Source: an uncultured Muribaculaceae bacterium | GTDB lineage: Bacteria > Bacteroidota > Bacteroidia > Bacteroidales > Muribaculaceae | DNA: 64,000 bases | Reading direction: 5' to 3' | Assembly: GCA_934636465.1 (NCBI GenBank) | Contig: CAKUAR010000006.1 | Location: 1 to 64,000 of the forward strand | Shown here: positions 1 to 7,854 of the stretch, in pieces | Layout: each line of letters opens with the position of its first letter | Position numbering within the stretch: the stretch's first letter is position 1 | The notes under the pieces: model-generated | What the model saw: only the letters and a program-made list of their open reading frames with translations | What the model was told of the DNA's origin: nothing | Databases searched by the model: none | Translations under genes and position numbers: made by a program

Positions 1-168
1 CAGCCGTTAGGCAAACCTGCGGTGTTTTTCATATTATTTTCACCCACAAGTTTTGCACTTCCATTTTGAATGTATAAAATCGCCACCACAAAGCCCCCTG
101 TTTGTGCAAAAAAACGCACCACCCCATACAGAGCGATGCACATTTTTTCTTTTTCCCCGGCCGTTAGC

Positions 169-588
169 TTATTTTCGCTTCAAGCGCATCACCACCTTGC
201 CGTTAGAGTCAGTCACCGTGGCATCATTGCCTTTCACGCTCACCATGGCCGTTGAGTTAAGAGCCTCGTTCACGGCACGCTCTATCTCCATGTGCTCGCC
301 GAGCATCATGGTCATGCCCATGTTTTTAAGTTGCAGCTTATTGCCACTGAGCGTGTAATCGCCAAAGAAGTTGTTCACGCTTGCATTACCGTGTATCTTG
401 CCGCCTTTTTCAAACGTGATTTCGGCAGGGTTCATGCCGTTGGCTGTGCTTGTGCCGCAAGCCTCAGTTATCGCCCATTTGCCCTCAACCGAGCCGCCTG
501 CTGCTGCATTTTTACTTGCGGAGCAACTGCCCAGCATGATAGTTGCCACGGCCATCACGGCCATAATAGTTGTTTTAAAGAATTCCAT
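169..588 (-). CDS. META-domain (HslJ-like) lipoprotein
   Basis: Predicted 139-residue lipoprotein. The N-terminus has a short charged segment, a hydrophobic stretch and a lipobox ending LGSC at about residues 19-22, so the mature protein would be lipid-anchored. The rest fits the META/HslJ fold: a GKWAI strand near residue 36, an ITFEKGGKIHGNASVNNF stretch near residue 57 (family members typically have a G-x-x-G-CN-x-F core here), a YTLSGNKL strand, and a final strand with DSNGKVVMRLKR. HslJ-type proteins are linked to heat and novobiocin resistance in E. coli, but the biochemical role is unknown, so no function is inferred. The gene stands alone and lies 85 bases downstream of surE on the same strand. 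The start is the only ATG giving a full signal peptide. The 168 bases beyond its stop hold no gene that I can support. Confidence 0.8.
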   Translation of the reverse strand: MEFFKTTIMAVMAVATIMLGSCSASKNAAAGGSVEGKWAITEACGTSTANGMNPAEITFEKGGKIHGNASVNNFFGDYTLSGNKLQLKNMGMTMMLGEHMEIERAVNEALNSTAMVSVKGNDATVTDSNGKVVMRLKRK

Positions 589-673
589 GTTTTTTCCTTA
601 CTAATATGATTTATTTGTGTAAAAAATTTATTGTTGTCAACCTATCACCGTCTTTGCCCACACACGAGCGGCT

Positions 674-1462
674 TCATTTCAGCAGGTCGCATATTGCCGG
701 CATTGCATCAAAGTCGGTCATGTCGGCACGGCACGGCGTTGCGCTCACCCACCCACGGTTAAGCCAACACAGGTCAGTGCTGTCGTCGTCTGGATTTTCG
801 GGCACAAATTCCCCTGCCATCCAGTAGTAGTCACGCCCAAACGGCGTGGTGCGTTTGTCAAACACATGATGAAACCGTCCGCGGGCACCGCTTGCCACCT
901 TCACGCCCTTGAATTTCTCGCCGGCAGCCACGCGCGGCATGTTGATGTTGAGCACTACCTTTTCAGGCAAGCCATGTTCAAGCACCCTGGCAACCACATC
1001 TCTCACCACTGGCACACACGGTGTGAAATCGGCATCACGGCCATAGTCGCCATAAGAAAATGCCACACTCGGAATTCCGGCAAACAGTCCCTCAAAGGCA
1101 AAACCGAGCGTGCCGCTATACAAGGCATTGATGTTGCAGTTCAAGCCATGATTGATTCCAGATAGCAGCAGTTGCGGCCGCCTATCAGCAAGCAGGTGGT
1201 CTATCGCCATCTTTGCGCAGTCGGCCGGCGTGCCTTCCACACCATACACCTCCATGCCCTCATCTGTCTGTAGCTTGTTGACAAAAAGCGGCGTGAGCAG
1301 TGTCACCGCCGACGACTTGCCACTCTGGTGCTGCATAGGAGCCACCACAACCACATCGCCAAACTCCGAGGCCAGCTCTGCCAAGACCTTTATACCCTTG
1401 GCCCACACGCCATCGTCGTTGCCTATCAATATCAACGGCCGTTTTTCGCCTTTGTTCCGCAT
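674..1462 (-). CDS. surE: 5'/3'-nucleotidase SurE
   Basis: SurE hydrolyses nucleoside 5'- and 3'-monophosphates (and short polyphosphate in some species) with a divalent metal. The 262-residue product has the family signature in order: LILIGNDDG near the N-terminus (metal-binding Asp pair), the SGKSSAVT loop (often SGMSSAIT in relatives), GTPADCAKMAI, and LLSGINHGLN, which carries the Asn metal ligand. Length is normal for the family. A TTG six bases upstream could extend the protein by two codons, but the ATG is preferred. A Bacteroidetes-type -7 motif (TAAATTTG on the minus strand at 1494-1501) lies just upstream. It is transcribed divergently from nagB, with about 160 bases between them. 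Soluble and cytoplasmic, as expected. Confidence 0.95.
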   Translation of the reverse strand: MRNKGEKRPLILIGNDDGVWAKGIKVLAELASEFGDVVVVAPMQHQSGKSSAVTLLTPLFVNKLQTDEGMEVYGVEGTPADCAKMAIDHLLADRRPQLLLSGINHGLNCNINALYSGTLGFAFEGLFAGIPSVAFSYGDYGRDADFTPCVPVVRDVVARVLEHGLPEKVVLNINMPRVAAGEKFKGVKVASGARGRFHHVFDKRTTPFGRDYYWMAGEFVPENPDDDSTDLCWLNRGWVSATPCRADMTDFDAMPAICDLLK

Positions 1463-1540
1463 CTGCAAATTATCATTTTCTTGTTTCTGCCTGCAAATTT
1501 ACAAATTTATCTCTGCATCACCACAATTAACACCTCGTCA

Positions 1541-1572
1541 TTAGGATAACTTTTAAGGATTTCGTAACTTTG
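1541..1572 (+). promoter_or_regulatory. Putative nagB promoter
   Basis: A perfect TAnnTTTG -7 element (TAACTTTG, 1565-1572) lies 49 bases before the nagB start. A weak -33 (TTAG, 1541-1544) is 20 bases upstream of it. The -7 is convincing for a Bacteroidetes housekeeping promoter; the -33 is not. Confidence 0.55.
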
Positions 1573-1621
1573 TCAACACAATTAAAGCATTAATTGATAA
1601 TTCTCTAAAACACTTTTTAGC

Positions 1622-2434
1622 ATGAGACTGATTATCGAACCTGATTACGAGAAAGTATCAGAATGGGCAGCCAACTACGTTGCCTCACGCATCAATGCAG
1701 CCCAACCAACCGCCCAAAAACCTTTCGTGCTGGGTTGCCCCACCGGAAGTTCTCCTCTTGGCATGTATAAAAAACTCATCGAGCTCAACAAGGCCGGCAA
1801 AGTTTCGTTTGAAAACGTTGTGACATTCAACATGGACGAATACTGCAACCTGCCCGAGAGCCACCCCGAAAGCTATCACAGCTTCATGTGGAACAATTTC
1901 TTTAGCCACATCAACATCAAGAAAGAGAATGTCAACATTCTCAACGGCAACGCTGCCGACCTTGAAAAGGAGTGTGCCGACTATGAGGCTCGCATAGCCA
2001 AAGCTGGCGGCATCGACCTTTTCATGGGTGGCGTTGGCCCCGACGGCCACATCGCGTTCAACGAGCCAGGCAGTTCTCTCACTTCGCTCACTCGCCAAAA
2101 GACACTCACACAAGACACAATCATAGCCAACAGCCGCTTCTTCGACAACGACGTCAACAACGTGCCTAAGACAGCCCTCACCGTGGGTGTAGGCACAGTC
2201 ATGGCAGCTAAGAGCGTGATGATTATCGTCAACGGCTACAAGAAGGCTCGCGCACTGCAAGCAGCAGTAGAGGGCGGCGTTTCGCAAATGTGCACACTCA
2301 GCGCGCTGCAAATGCACCGCAAGGCAGTCCTCGTTTGCGACGAAGACGCCACAATGGAGCTGAAAGTTAGCACATATCGCTACTTCAAGGACATCGAGAG
2401 CAAAAACCTCGACCCAGCCACCCTCCTTAAATAA
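1622..2434 (+). CDS. nagB: Glucosamine-6-phosphate deaminase
   Basis: NagB converts glucosamine 6-phosphate to fructose 6-phosphate and ammonia, the last step of amino sugar catabolism, in the cytoplasm. The 270-residue protein is collinear with the hexameric enzymes: the [16 protein letters not shown] phosphate loop near residue 38, [17 protein letters not shown] near residue 70 with the catalytic Asp, and [17 protein letters not shown] near residue 137 with the Asp-His catalytic pair. A conserved [15 protein letters not shown] stretch follows. Length is usual for the single-domain form; there is no fused second domain as in some Bacteroides NagB proteins. It is monocistronic, with a strong terminator about 70 bases after the stop. 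No other amino sugar genes are adjacent. Confidence 0.97.
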   Translation: MRLIIEPDYEKVSEWAANYVASRINAAQPTAQKPFVLGCPTGSSPLGMYKKLIELNKAGKVSFENVVTFNMDEYCNLPESHPESYHSFMWNNFFSHINIKKENVNILNGNAADLEKECADYEARIAKAGGIDLFMGGVGPDGHIAFNEPGSSLTSLTRQKTLTQDTIIANSRFFDNDVNNVPKTALTVGVGTVMAAKSVMIIVNGYKKARALQAAVEGGVSQMCTLSALQMHRKAVLVCDEDATMELKVSTYRYFKDIESKNLDPATLLK

Positions 2435-2502
2435 CAAACCAACAGCGGCAAGCACCGCAGTGCCACGCTACGCACGCGCGCTTACCGCCCCCACCCATAA
2501 AA

Positions 2503-2542
2503 CGAGGGGAGAGCCTTTTGGTGGCTCTCCCCTCGTTTCTTT
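2503..2542 (+). terminator. Intrinsic terminator after nagB
   Basis: A 13-bp perfect GC-rich stem (CGAGGGGAGAGCC pairing with GGCTCTCCCCTCG), with a seven-base loop, is followed by TTTCTTTT. Confidence 0.85.
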
Positions 2543-2603
2543 TCACCCTCGCTTGCATCACGCCAACTATATCTACGCCAGCGACACACAACACAGCACC
2601 CTA

Positions 2604-2674
2604 TACGCGTACCTACGGCACGCACCACGCCCCCACTGACCGCCGACCGTCGCTATCGCTCCGCTGTCAGCGGC
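2604..2674 (-). repeat. Intergenic modular repeat, copy 1 (reverse orientation)
   Basis: Reverse-strand copy of a repeat found four times in this window. Module a (2604-2623) reads GCGTGCCGTAGGTACGCGTA on the minus strand. Module b (about 2631-2674) contains GGAGCGATAGCGACGGTCGG on the minus strand, inside a longer inverted repeat. A GAGCCCCTCCAGGGCTC hairpin follows at about 2690-2706, matching the CCCCTCCGGGG hairpin beside copy 2. The surrounding 2435-3030 stretch has no gene that I can support and is rich in CA/CAC runs. Confidence 0.65.
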
Positions 2675-2832
2675 TACCTACACACGAGCCCCTCCAGGGC
2701 TCACCCCCTCACCACCCACCACACGCCACACTACAGCATCACATTCCCAGCACTGACACGTAGCACTTCCACACTCACCACCACGCGACGAAGCAACGAG
2801 GCAGCACCACACACCAGTGCAACATGCAGCAG

Positions 2833-2936
2833 CTGCCCCTCCGGGGCAGGTATAATCATAACCCCCGACTGAGGAGCGATAGCGACGGTCGGGGGTCTAT
2901 GCGACAAACAAGAAAAGCGTGCCAGAGGTACGCGTA
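2833..2936 (+). repeat. Intergenic modular repeat, copy 2
   Basis: Three modules in order. A perfect small hairpin CTGCCCCTCCGGGGCAG is at 2833-2849. The core palindrome at 2861-2896 has arms ACCCCCGAC and GTCGGGGGT around GAGGAGCGATAGC. The companion palindrome GCGTGCCAGAGGTACGCGTA is at 2917-2936. The same core and companion recur near 13.9 and 50.8 kb. Copy 1 lies about 230 bases away in the opposite orientation. Confidence 0.7.
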
Positions 2937-3031
2937 CAGCACCATGGCATGTCTCACGTATAGGCACAAAAAAAGCTGCTCGCCTCACACGAGGAGAACA
3001 GCTTCAAACTCTTTTACTGTTTATGCTTCAA

Positions 3032-3238
3032 TTATTTTGCAACAGCAGCGCTATCAGCAGCAGGAGCAGCAGCAGAATCAACTACAGCAGCAGAATCAGT
3101 AGCAGCGCTATCAGAATCAGCAACTACAGTAGAATCAACAGCAGCGCTATCAGCAGCAGCAGCGTCCTTGTTGGCGTTGTTGCAAGAGAACAATGAAACA
3201 CTGAATACAACAGCAAGTAATAAAACTAACTTTTTCAT
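3032..3238 (-). CDS. Small low-complexity lipoprotein, Ala/Asp/Ser repeats
   Basis: Predicted 68-residue lipoprotein. A clear lipoprotein signal peptide (MKKLVLLLAVVFSVSLFSC) puts the acylated Cys at residue 19. The mature part is almost entirely built from Ala, Asp, Ser, Val and Thr in AADSAAVDS-like units, strongly acidic and predicted disordered. It is encoded by CAG/CAT-rich repeats on the plus strand. Such short acidic lipoproteins are common in Bacteroidales and have no known function. A good promoter lies upstream at 3292-3321. The repeated DNA makes copy-number variation of the unit likely. A simple acidic tether or periplasmic buffer is possible, but nothing in the sequence shows it. 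Confidence 0.75.
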   Translation of the reverse strand: MKKLVLLLAVVFSVSLFSCNNANKDAAAADSAAVDSTVVADSDSAATDSAAVVDSAAAPAADSAAVAK

Positions 3239-3291
3239 TTCTTTAAAAATTTAAATAATAAAACAATATTTTTCTTTTTCAAAAATCGATG

Positions 3292-3321
3292 CAAATTTAT
3301 AACAAAAATATCACATGCAAA
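3292..3321 (-). promoter_or_regulatory. Putative promoter of the small lipoprotein gene
   Basis: On the minus strand TTTG (3318-3321), an 18-base spacer and TAAATTTG (3292-3299) match the Bacteroidetes -33/-7 pattern, about 55 bases before the ATG. The whole 3239-3503 gap is AT-rich and otherwise empty. Confidence 0.55.
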
Positions 3322-3503
3322 CTTTTTTCATGTTTTTTTTTAGTCCCCAACTGTATTTTTGAGAGTTTTTTCAACATCTTTTAAAGTTTTAGCGCTCATA
3401 ACAATCTAATTCACATCAAGATAAGCACAAACCGATAGGTTTAATCTGCAAGTGTTAATTAATGTTATTTTGATATTTATTACCTTCACACTCCCATAGC
3501 GGC

Positions 3504-5162
3504 TCATCGATAGAGGAAACGCTTGATGCTGCGCTTTGGAGTTTTTTCAAACTCATTTTCCATCACCTCTATGCTCGACAAACGCTCATAAGGAGCCACC
3601 AGCTTGTTGAGCTCGGCAAGCACCGTCCCCATCAGCTCTGGCAACTTGTCACGCGTGAGTCCCTGCTGGTCGAGCACATCATAGTCCGGATACACCAGAC
3701 CCACCATCTTGCCGCCGCGTTGCACCACAAGGCTCTCGCCCACATAGCTCATGTTGTTGAGCTTTGCCTCAATCTCCTCCGGATATATGTTTTGACCATT
3801 TGAGCCAAGCAGCATCGTCTTCAAGCGGCCGCGGATAAAGATTGTGCCATCAGCGCTCAGCGTGCCCATGTCGCCAGTGTGCAGCCAGCCGTCATCGTGC
3901 AGCACCTTGTCGGTGGCGTCGGTGTTGTGGAAGTAGCCTTTCATCACATTCTCGCCGCGCACACATATCTCGCCTGGTATGTTCTCCGGGTCATCACTCA
4001 ATATCTTGCACTCCATCAAGCCCGGAAGCACACGGCCGGCACTGTGAAGCACAAACTCGCGCCAAGGCGTGTGGCTCACAAGCGGAGCGCATTCAGTCAT
4101 GCCATAGCCCACGGTAAATGGAAACTTAATCTTATAGAGGAATTCCTCCACTTCGGCATTAAACGGAGCGCCACCCACAATTATCTCCTCAAATTCGCCA
4201 CCAAAAGCGTCAATGAGTTTTTTGCGTATCTGCTCATATATTTTCTTGTCGAGATATGGTATAGCCAGTGCCCAGCGAAGCATACCCTTGCTAATCATTG
4301 GCACAATCATCTTGGTGTGGATTTTCTCAAGCACCAGCGGCACGGTTATCACAAGGTTAGGTTTCACCTCGTTCATTGCCTTCACCAAAATTTTAGGCGA
4401 CGGTATTTTGCCGAGTAGCGTGATGTGCGCGCCCACCACAAGTTCGGCAAGCATGTCAAACGAGCAGCCGTAAGCATGAGCCAGCGGCAGGAATGACAAG
4501 TGACGCGAACCGCGGAATGCCAACTGCGAGTTTATACCATATATAATGTTACCGGCAAGGTTGTTGCCCGTGAGCATCACACCCTTGCTGTAGCCTGTGG
4601 TGCCCGAGGTGTAGTTTATCACCATCAGTTCCTCGTTGTCCACCTCTGGAAAATTCACGTCGTTCACCTCAAAGCCATTAGGATAGGCAGCGGTGAAAGT
4701 GTCATCAAGCTTTTGCAGCTCTGCGCCCACAGTCTCGCCCTCTTTTTCCGCAAGCAGGCTCTTGCTGTCAAGCGAAATCGCAGCCTTCACATGCAGCAGT
4801 TGCTCAAAGTCAATGTTGCCAAACACCGAGTCACTTGCCATGAGCAGCTTTGCCTCGCTGTGGTTAATTATGTGCTGCGCATCGTTGGGATTGAAATCCT
4901 GCAAAATCGGCACTATCACCGCGCCGTATGTTATTGTGGCTACAAACATCACCACCCAAGTGGAGGTGTTTTTGCCTATCAGCGCTATGTGGTCGCCTTT
5001 TTCAATGCCGATTTTACTATATAATAGGTGTACTTTTGCAATGTCTTGAGCAAAGTCGCCGTATGTGAGCGTGCAGTTAGTGCCATAGTCACTCACCGCA
5101 GCAAGCTCCCAGTTGTCGCGGAAGCTTTTCTCAAACATCTTGATTGTATTCTCCTTAACCAT
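3504..5162 (-). CDS. AMP-forming acyl-CoA ligase (long-chain fatty acid-CoA ligase family)
   Basis: Predicted 552-residue cytoplasmic or membrane-associated enzyme of the adenylate-forming superfamily, which activates a carboxylic acid to acyl-AMP and then acyl-CoA. The P-loop YTSGTTGYSKGVML is at about residues 184-197. The A5 motif is VGYGMTECAPL, and the A7 motif is WLHTGDMGTL followed by IFIRGRLKTM. The C-terminus KTPKRSIKRFLY carries the expected catalytic Lys region. The substrate cannot be read from sequence; long-chain fatty acid is the usual assignment for this Bacteroidales type. An upstream in-frame ATG at 5384 would add 74 residues of Arg/Cys-rich, non-homologous sequence. The ATG at 5162 is preferred because a TAACTTTG -7 element lies at 5189-5196, inside that extension. 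Monocistronic. Confidence 0.9.
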   Translation of the reverse strand: MVKENTIKMFEKSFRDNWELAAVSDYGTNCTLTYGDFAQDIAKVHLLYSKIGIEKGDHIALIGKNTSTWVVMFVATITYGAVIVPILQDFNPNDAQHIINHSEAKLLMASDSVFGNIDFEQLLHVKAAISLDSKSLLAEKEGETVGAELQKLDDTFTAAYPNGFEVNDVNFPEVDNEELMVINYTSGTTGYSKGVMLTGNNLAGNIIYGINSQLAFRGSRHLSFLPLAHAYGCSFDMLAELVVGAHITLLGKIPSPKILVKAMNEVKPNLVITVPLVLEKIHTKMIVPMISKGMLRWALAIPYLDKKIYEQIRKKLIDAFGGEFEEIIVGGAPFNAEVEEFLYKIKFPFTVGYGMTECAPLVSHTPWREFVLHSAGRVLPGLMECKILSDDPENIPGEICVRGENVMKGYFHNTDATDKVLHDDGWLHTGDMGTLSADGTIFIRGRLKTMLLGSNGQNIYPEEIEAKLNNMSYVGESLVVQRGGKMVGLVYPDYDVLDQQGLTRDKLPELMGTVLAELNKLVAPYERLSSIEVMENEFEKTPKRSIKRFLYR

Positions 5163-5188
5163 TTCTCTTTTTTGATATTTGCGTCGTG

Positions 5189-5223
5189 CAAAGTTACCTA
5201 TTTTCTTCAACTTATCGCACAAA
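5189..5223 (-). promoter_or_regulatory. Putative promoter of the acyl-CoA ligase gene
   Basis: The minus strand has TAACTTTG (5189-5196), with TTTG (5220-5223) 23 bases upstream, a slightly long spacer. The predicted transcript would start about 20-25 bases before the ATG at 5162. Confidence 0.5.
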
Positions 5224-5424
5224 ATCTCCGTTTTTGTGTAATCTTGCCACAGCTCCGCCTCCACAAATGGCAAGAACCGCCGCGCCGGTCTGTGCCGTGC
5301 CAGAGCCCGAAAAAAATTGTGCCAAACACCCCCAAACACAGCCGAAACAACCGCCCCGCACCCCGATTTGCACAAAAATTTCAAAAAAAACTCCGCCGAC
5401 GCTTGCTATTTTAAAAATAACTCG

Positions 5425-5432
5425 TAACTTTG
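5425..5432 (+). promoter_or_regulatory. -7 element of the tRNA-Lys promoter
   Basis: TAACTTTG, a perfect TAnnTTTG match, is 29 bases before the mature tRNA 5' end. I see no clear -33. Confidence 0.5.
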
Positions 5433-5461
5433 CAATCGCAATTCGGAAATGAAACGCAAGT

Positions 5462-5536
5462 TGACTCCGTGGCTCAGTTGGTAGAGCAACTGACTCTTAA
5501 TCAGTGGGTCGAGGGTTCGAGCCCCTCCGGGGTCAC
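5462..5536 (+). tRNA. tRNA-Lys (anticodon CTT)
   Basis: A full cloverleaf can be drawn. The acceptor stem is TGACTCC with GGGGTCA (one T-G pair). The D arm is GGCTC...GAGC. The anticodon stem ACTGA/TCAGT has loop CTCTTAA, giving anticodon CTT. The T arm is GAGGGTTCGAGCCCCTC-like. CCA is not encoded. A promoter -7 lies upstream and a terminator follows directly. Confidence 0.95.
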
Positions 5537-5540
5537 AAAA

Positions 5541-5567
5541 AGGAAGTTCTTCGGGACTTCCTTTTTT
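5541..5567 (+). terminator. Intrinsic terminator after tRNA-Lys
   Basis: Stem GGAAGT/ACTTCC with loop TCTTCGGG, followed by a run of six T, starts a few bases after the tRNA 3' end. Confidence 0.85.
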
Positions 5568-5665
5568 ATTTTCCTCTCACTCATTTATAGCCGTGACAAG
5601 GCTACTATAATCCAACCTTATTTGCTACCTTTGTGACATCATAAAACATCACAGATGCACAACGC

Positions 5666-7717
5666 ATGAAACAACATCATACTCTCCCTATCATAAAAGA
5701 CGACCCCTGGCTCAAACCCTACGAGCCGGCCATCGTTGGACGGCATCAAGATGCCGTGAGCAAGGAGCAGGAGCTCACGCAAGGTCACTCCTCGCTTGCC
5801 GACTTTGCCAACGCGCACAACTACTATGGCCTGCACCACAAGCCCGATGGCGGCTGGGTGATTCGCGAGTGGGCACCAAACGCCACCGCAATCTATGTGG
5901 TGGGTCAGTTCAACTCCTGGAGCGAGTGCGCCCCCTACAAGATGCAGCCATGCGGCACCGGTGGCAACTGGCAGCTCACGCTGCCAGAGCAAGCCATGAC
6001 CCACGGCGACCTCTACAAATTTCACATTCATTGGCAGGGAGGCATGGGCGAACGTATTCCGGCCTATGCCACACGCGTTGTGCAAGACGAGAAAACAGGC
6101 ATATTTTCGGCGCAGGTATGGAACCCGGCACACCCCTACCAGTTCCGCGTCACCAACTTCAAGCCGAGCACCAAGCCGCTTTTCATATATGAGTGCCACA
6201 TAGGCATGGCGCAGGAGGCAGAGGCCGTGGGCACTTACGACGAGTTCCGCACCACGGTGCTGCCGCGCATTGTGGCCGACGGCTACAATGCCATTCAAAT
6301 CATGGCCATTCAGGAGCACCCCTACTATGGCTCGTTTGGCTATCATGTGTCTAGCTTCTTCGCCGCATCAAGCCGTTTCGGCACTCCCGACGACCTCAAG
6401 CGTCTCATCGACGAGGCTCACGCCCAAGGCATAGCTGTGATTATGGACATCGTGCACTCACACGCCGTTAAAAACGAGGTGGAGGGTCTCGGACGCTTCG
6501 ACGGCTCTGCCGACCTCTATTTTCATGGCAACGAGCGCCGTGAGCACCCGGCATGGGACTCCCTGTGCTTCGACTATGGCAAGAACGCCGTGCTCAACTT
6601 TCTCCTCTCAAACTGCAAGTTCTGGCTTGAGGAATATCACTTCGACGGCTTCCGCTTCGACGGCGTGACGTCTATGCTCTACTACAACCACGGCCTCGGA
6701 CAGGCTTTCAGCACCTACGATGACTATTACAACGGCGCACAAGACACCGACGCCATCACCTATCTCACCCTTGCCAACAAGCTCATTCACGAAATCACCC
6801 CCCACGCCATAACCATAGCCGAAGAAATGAGTGGCATGCCCGGACTCGCACGCAAGTTCAAGGACGGCGGCATAGGCTTCGACTACCGCATGGCCATGGG
6901 CATACCTGACTATTGGATAAAAACCATAAAGGAGAAGCGCGACGAGGAGTGGAAACCGTCGTCAATCTTCTGGGAACTCACCAACCGCCGCAACGACGAG
7001 AAAACCATCAGTTACGCCGAGAGCCACGACCAGGCCCTCGTGGGCGACAAAACCATCATTTTCCGCCTGATTGACAAAGAAATGTACTGGCACATGATGG
7101 TAGGCGACGATAACGGCACCGTGAGCCGCGGCATGGCTTTGCACAAAATGATAAGGCTTGTCACCGCAGCCACCATCAATGGCGGCTACCTCAACTTCAT
7201 GGGCAACGAGTGGGGACACCCCGAGTGGATTGACTTTCCGCGCGAAGGCAACGGTTGGAGCTACAAGTATGCGCGCCGCCAGTGGCCGCTCGTTGACCGC
7301 GACGACCTCAAATATAAGTTTCTGAACAAGTGGGACAATGATTTCGTGCATCTCATTGTCAAGACCCACAACTTCCAAGCCATGCCTATTCACAAGCTCT
7401 GGGACAAAGACGACGACCAAGTGCTCGCCTTTATGCGTGGCAAACTGGTGTTTATCTTCAACTTCAACCCCACCCACTCGTTTACCGACTACGGCATACT
7501 CGCGCCGTCGGGCGAATACGAGGGCGTTATCGACAGCGACAGCCCCTGCTATGGCGGCTATGGCAACATCGACGAGAAAGTGCATCATTTCACCGAGCCC
7601 GACCCCGTGTATTCTCCGGCAAAGCTCGGCTGGCTAAAACTCTACTTGCCGGCGCGCACGGCACTCGTCCTCAAGATGCTCCCCACCCAGTCGCACCGCA
7701 AATCACCCAAGCGCTAA
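5666..7717 (+). CDS. glgB: 1,4-alpha-glucan branching enzyme, GH13_8 type
   Basis: The enzyme cuts alpha-1,4-glucan chains and re-attaches them in alpha-1,6 linkage during glycogen synthesis. The 683-residue protein has an N-terminal CBM48 domain (WVIREWAPNATAIYVVGQFN, about residues 60-80) and a GH13 barrel. Expected catalytic residues are visible: the nucleophile Asp near 331 in FDGFRFDGVTSMLY, the acid/base Glu near 386 in IAEEMSGMPG, and the transition-state His/Asp near 453 in AESHDQALVGDK. An all-beta C-terminal domain follows. The GFRFDGVTSMLY form matches the eukaryote-like GH13_8 subfamily found in Bacteroidetes, not the enterobacterial GlgB. A TACCTTTG -7 motif sits at 5626-5633. 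No other glycogen gene is adjacent. Confidence 0.95.
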   Translation: MKQHHTLPIIKDDPWLKPYEPAIVGRHQDAVSKEQELTQGHSSLADFANAHNYYGLHHKPDGGWVIREWAPNATAIYVVGQFNSWSECAPYKMQPCGTGGNWQLTLPEQAMTHGDLYKFHIHWQGGMGERIPAYATRVVQDEKTGIFSAQVWNPAHPYQFRVTNFKPSTKPLFIYECHIGMAQEAEAVGTYDEFRTTVLPRIVADGYNAIQIMAIQEHPYYGSFGYHVSSFFAASSRFGTPDDLKRLIDEAHAQGIAVIMDIVHSHAVKNEVEGLGRFDGSADLYFHGNERREHPAWDSLCFDYGKNAVLNFLLSNCKFWLEEYHFDGFRFDGVTSMLYYNHGLGQAFSTYDDYYNGAQDTDAITYLTLANKLIHEITPHAITIAEEMSGMPGLARKFKDGGIGFDYRMAMGIPDYWIKTIKEKRDEEWKPSSIFWELTNRRNDEKTISYAESHDQALVGDKTIIFRLIDKEMYWHMMVGDDNGTVSRGMALHKMIRLVTAATINGGYLNFMGNEWGHPEWIDFPREGNGWSYKYARRQWPLVDRDDLKYKFLNKWDNDFVHLIVKTHNFQAMPIHKLWDKDDDQVLAFMRGKLVFIFNFNPTHSFTDYGILAPSGEYEGVIDSDSPCYGGYGNIDEKVHHFTEPDPVYSPAKLGWLKLYLPARTALVLKMLPTQSHRKSPKR

Positions 7718-7766
7718 CCCTCACCACAACAGCACCGTTTCTTGCAAGCGGCAACCACAATATAAG

Positions 7767-7803
7767 CAAAGGGCAGTGACACTCTTGAGTCACTGTCCTT
7801 TGT
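7767..7803. terminator. Bidirectional terminator between glgB and the propeller gene
   Basis: Long stem AAAGGGCAGTGAC / GTCACTGTCCTTT with a short loop. The A-rich and T-rich ends serve both converging genes. Confidence 0.8.
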
Positions 7804-7854
7804 TCAATATACTATATTGCAAGAAATCCACTGCGTTGCAAGCCAGTCAACCTC

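Noticed and set aside
2731..2988. Minus-strand open frame of 85 codons over repeat copy 2
   Set aside because: It lies in the palindromic repeat and has no homologous look, signal or ribosome site. A similar frame (13746-13988) over copy 3 shows that the repeat itself makes such frames.
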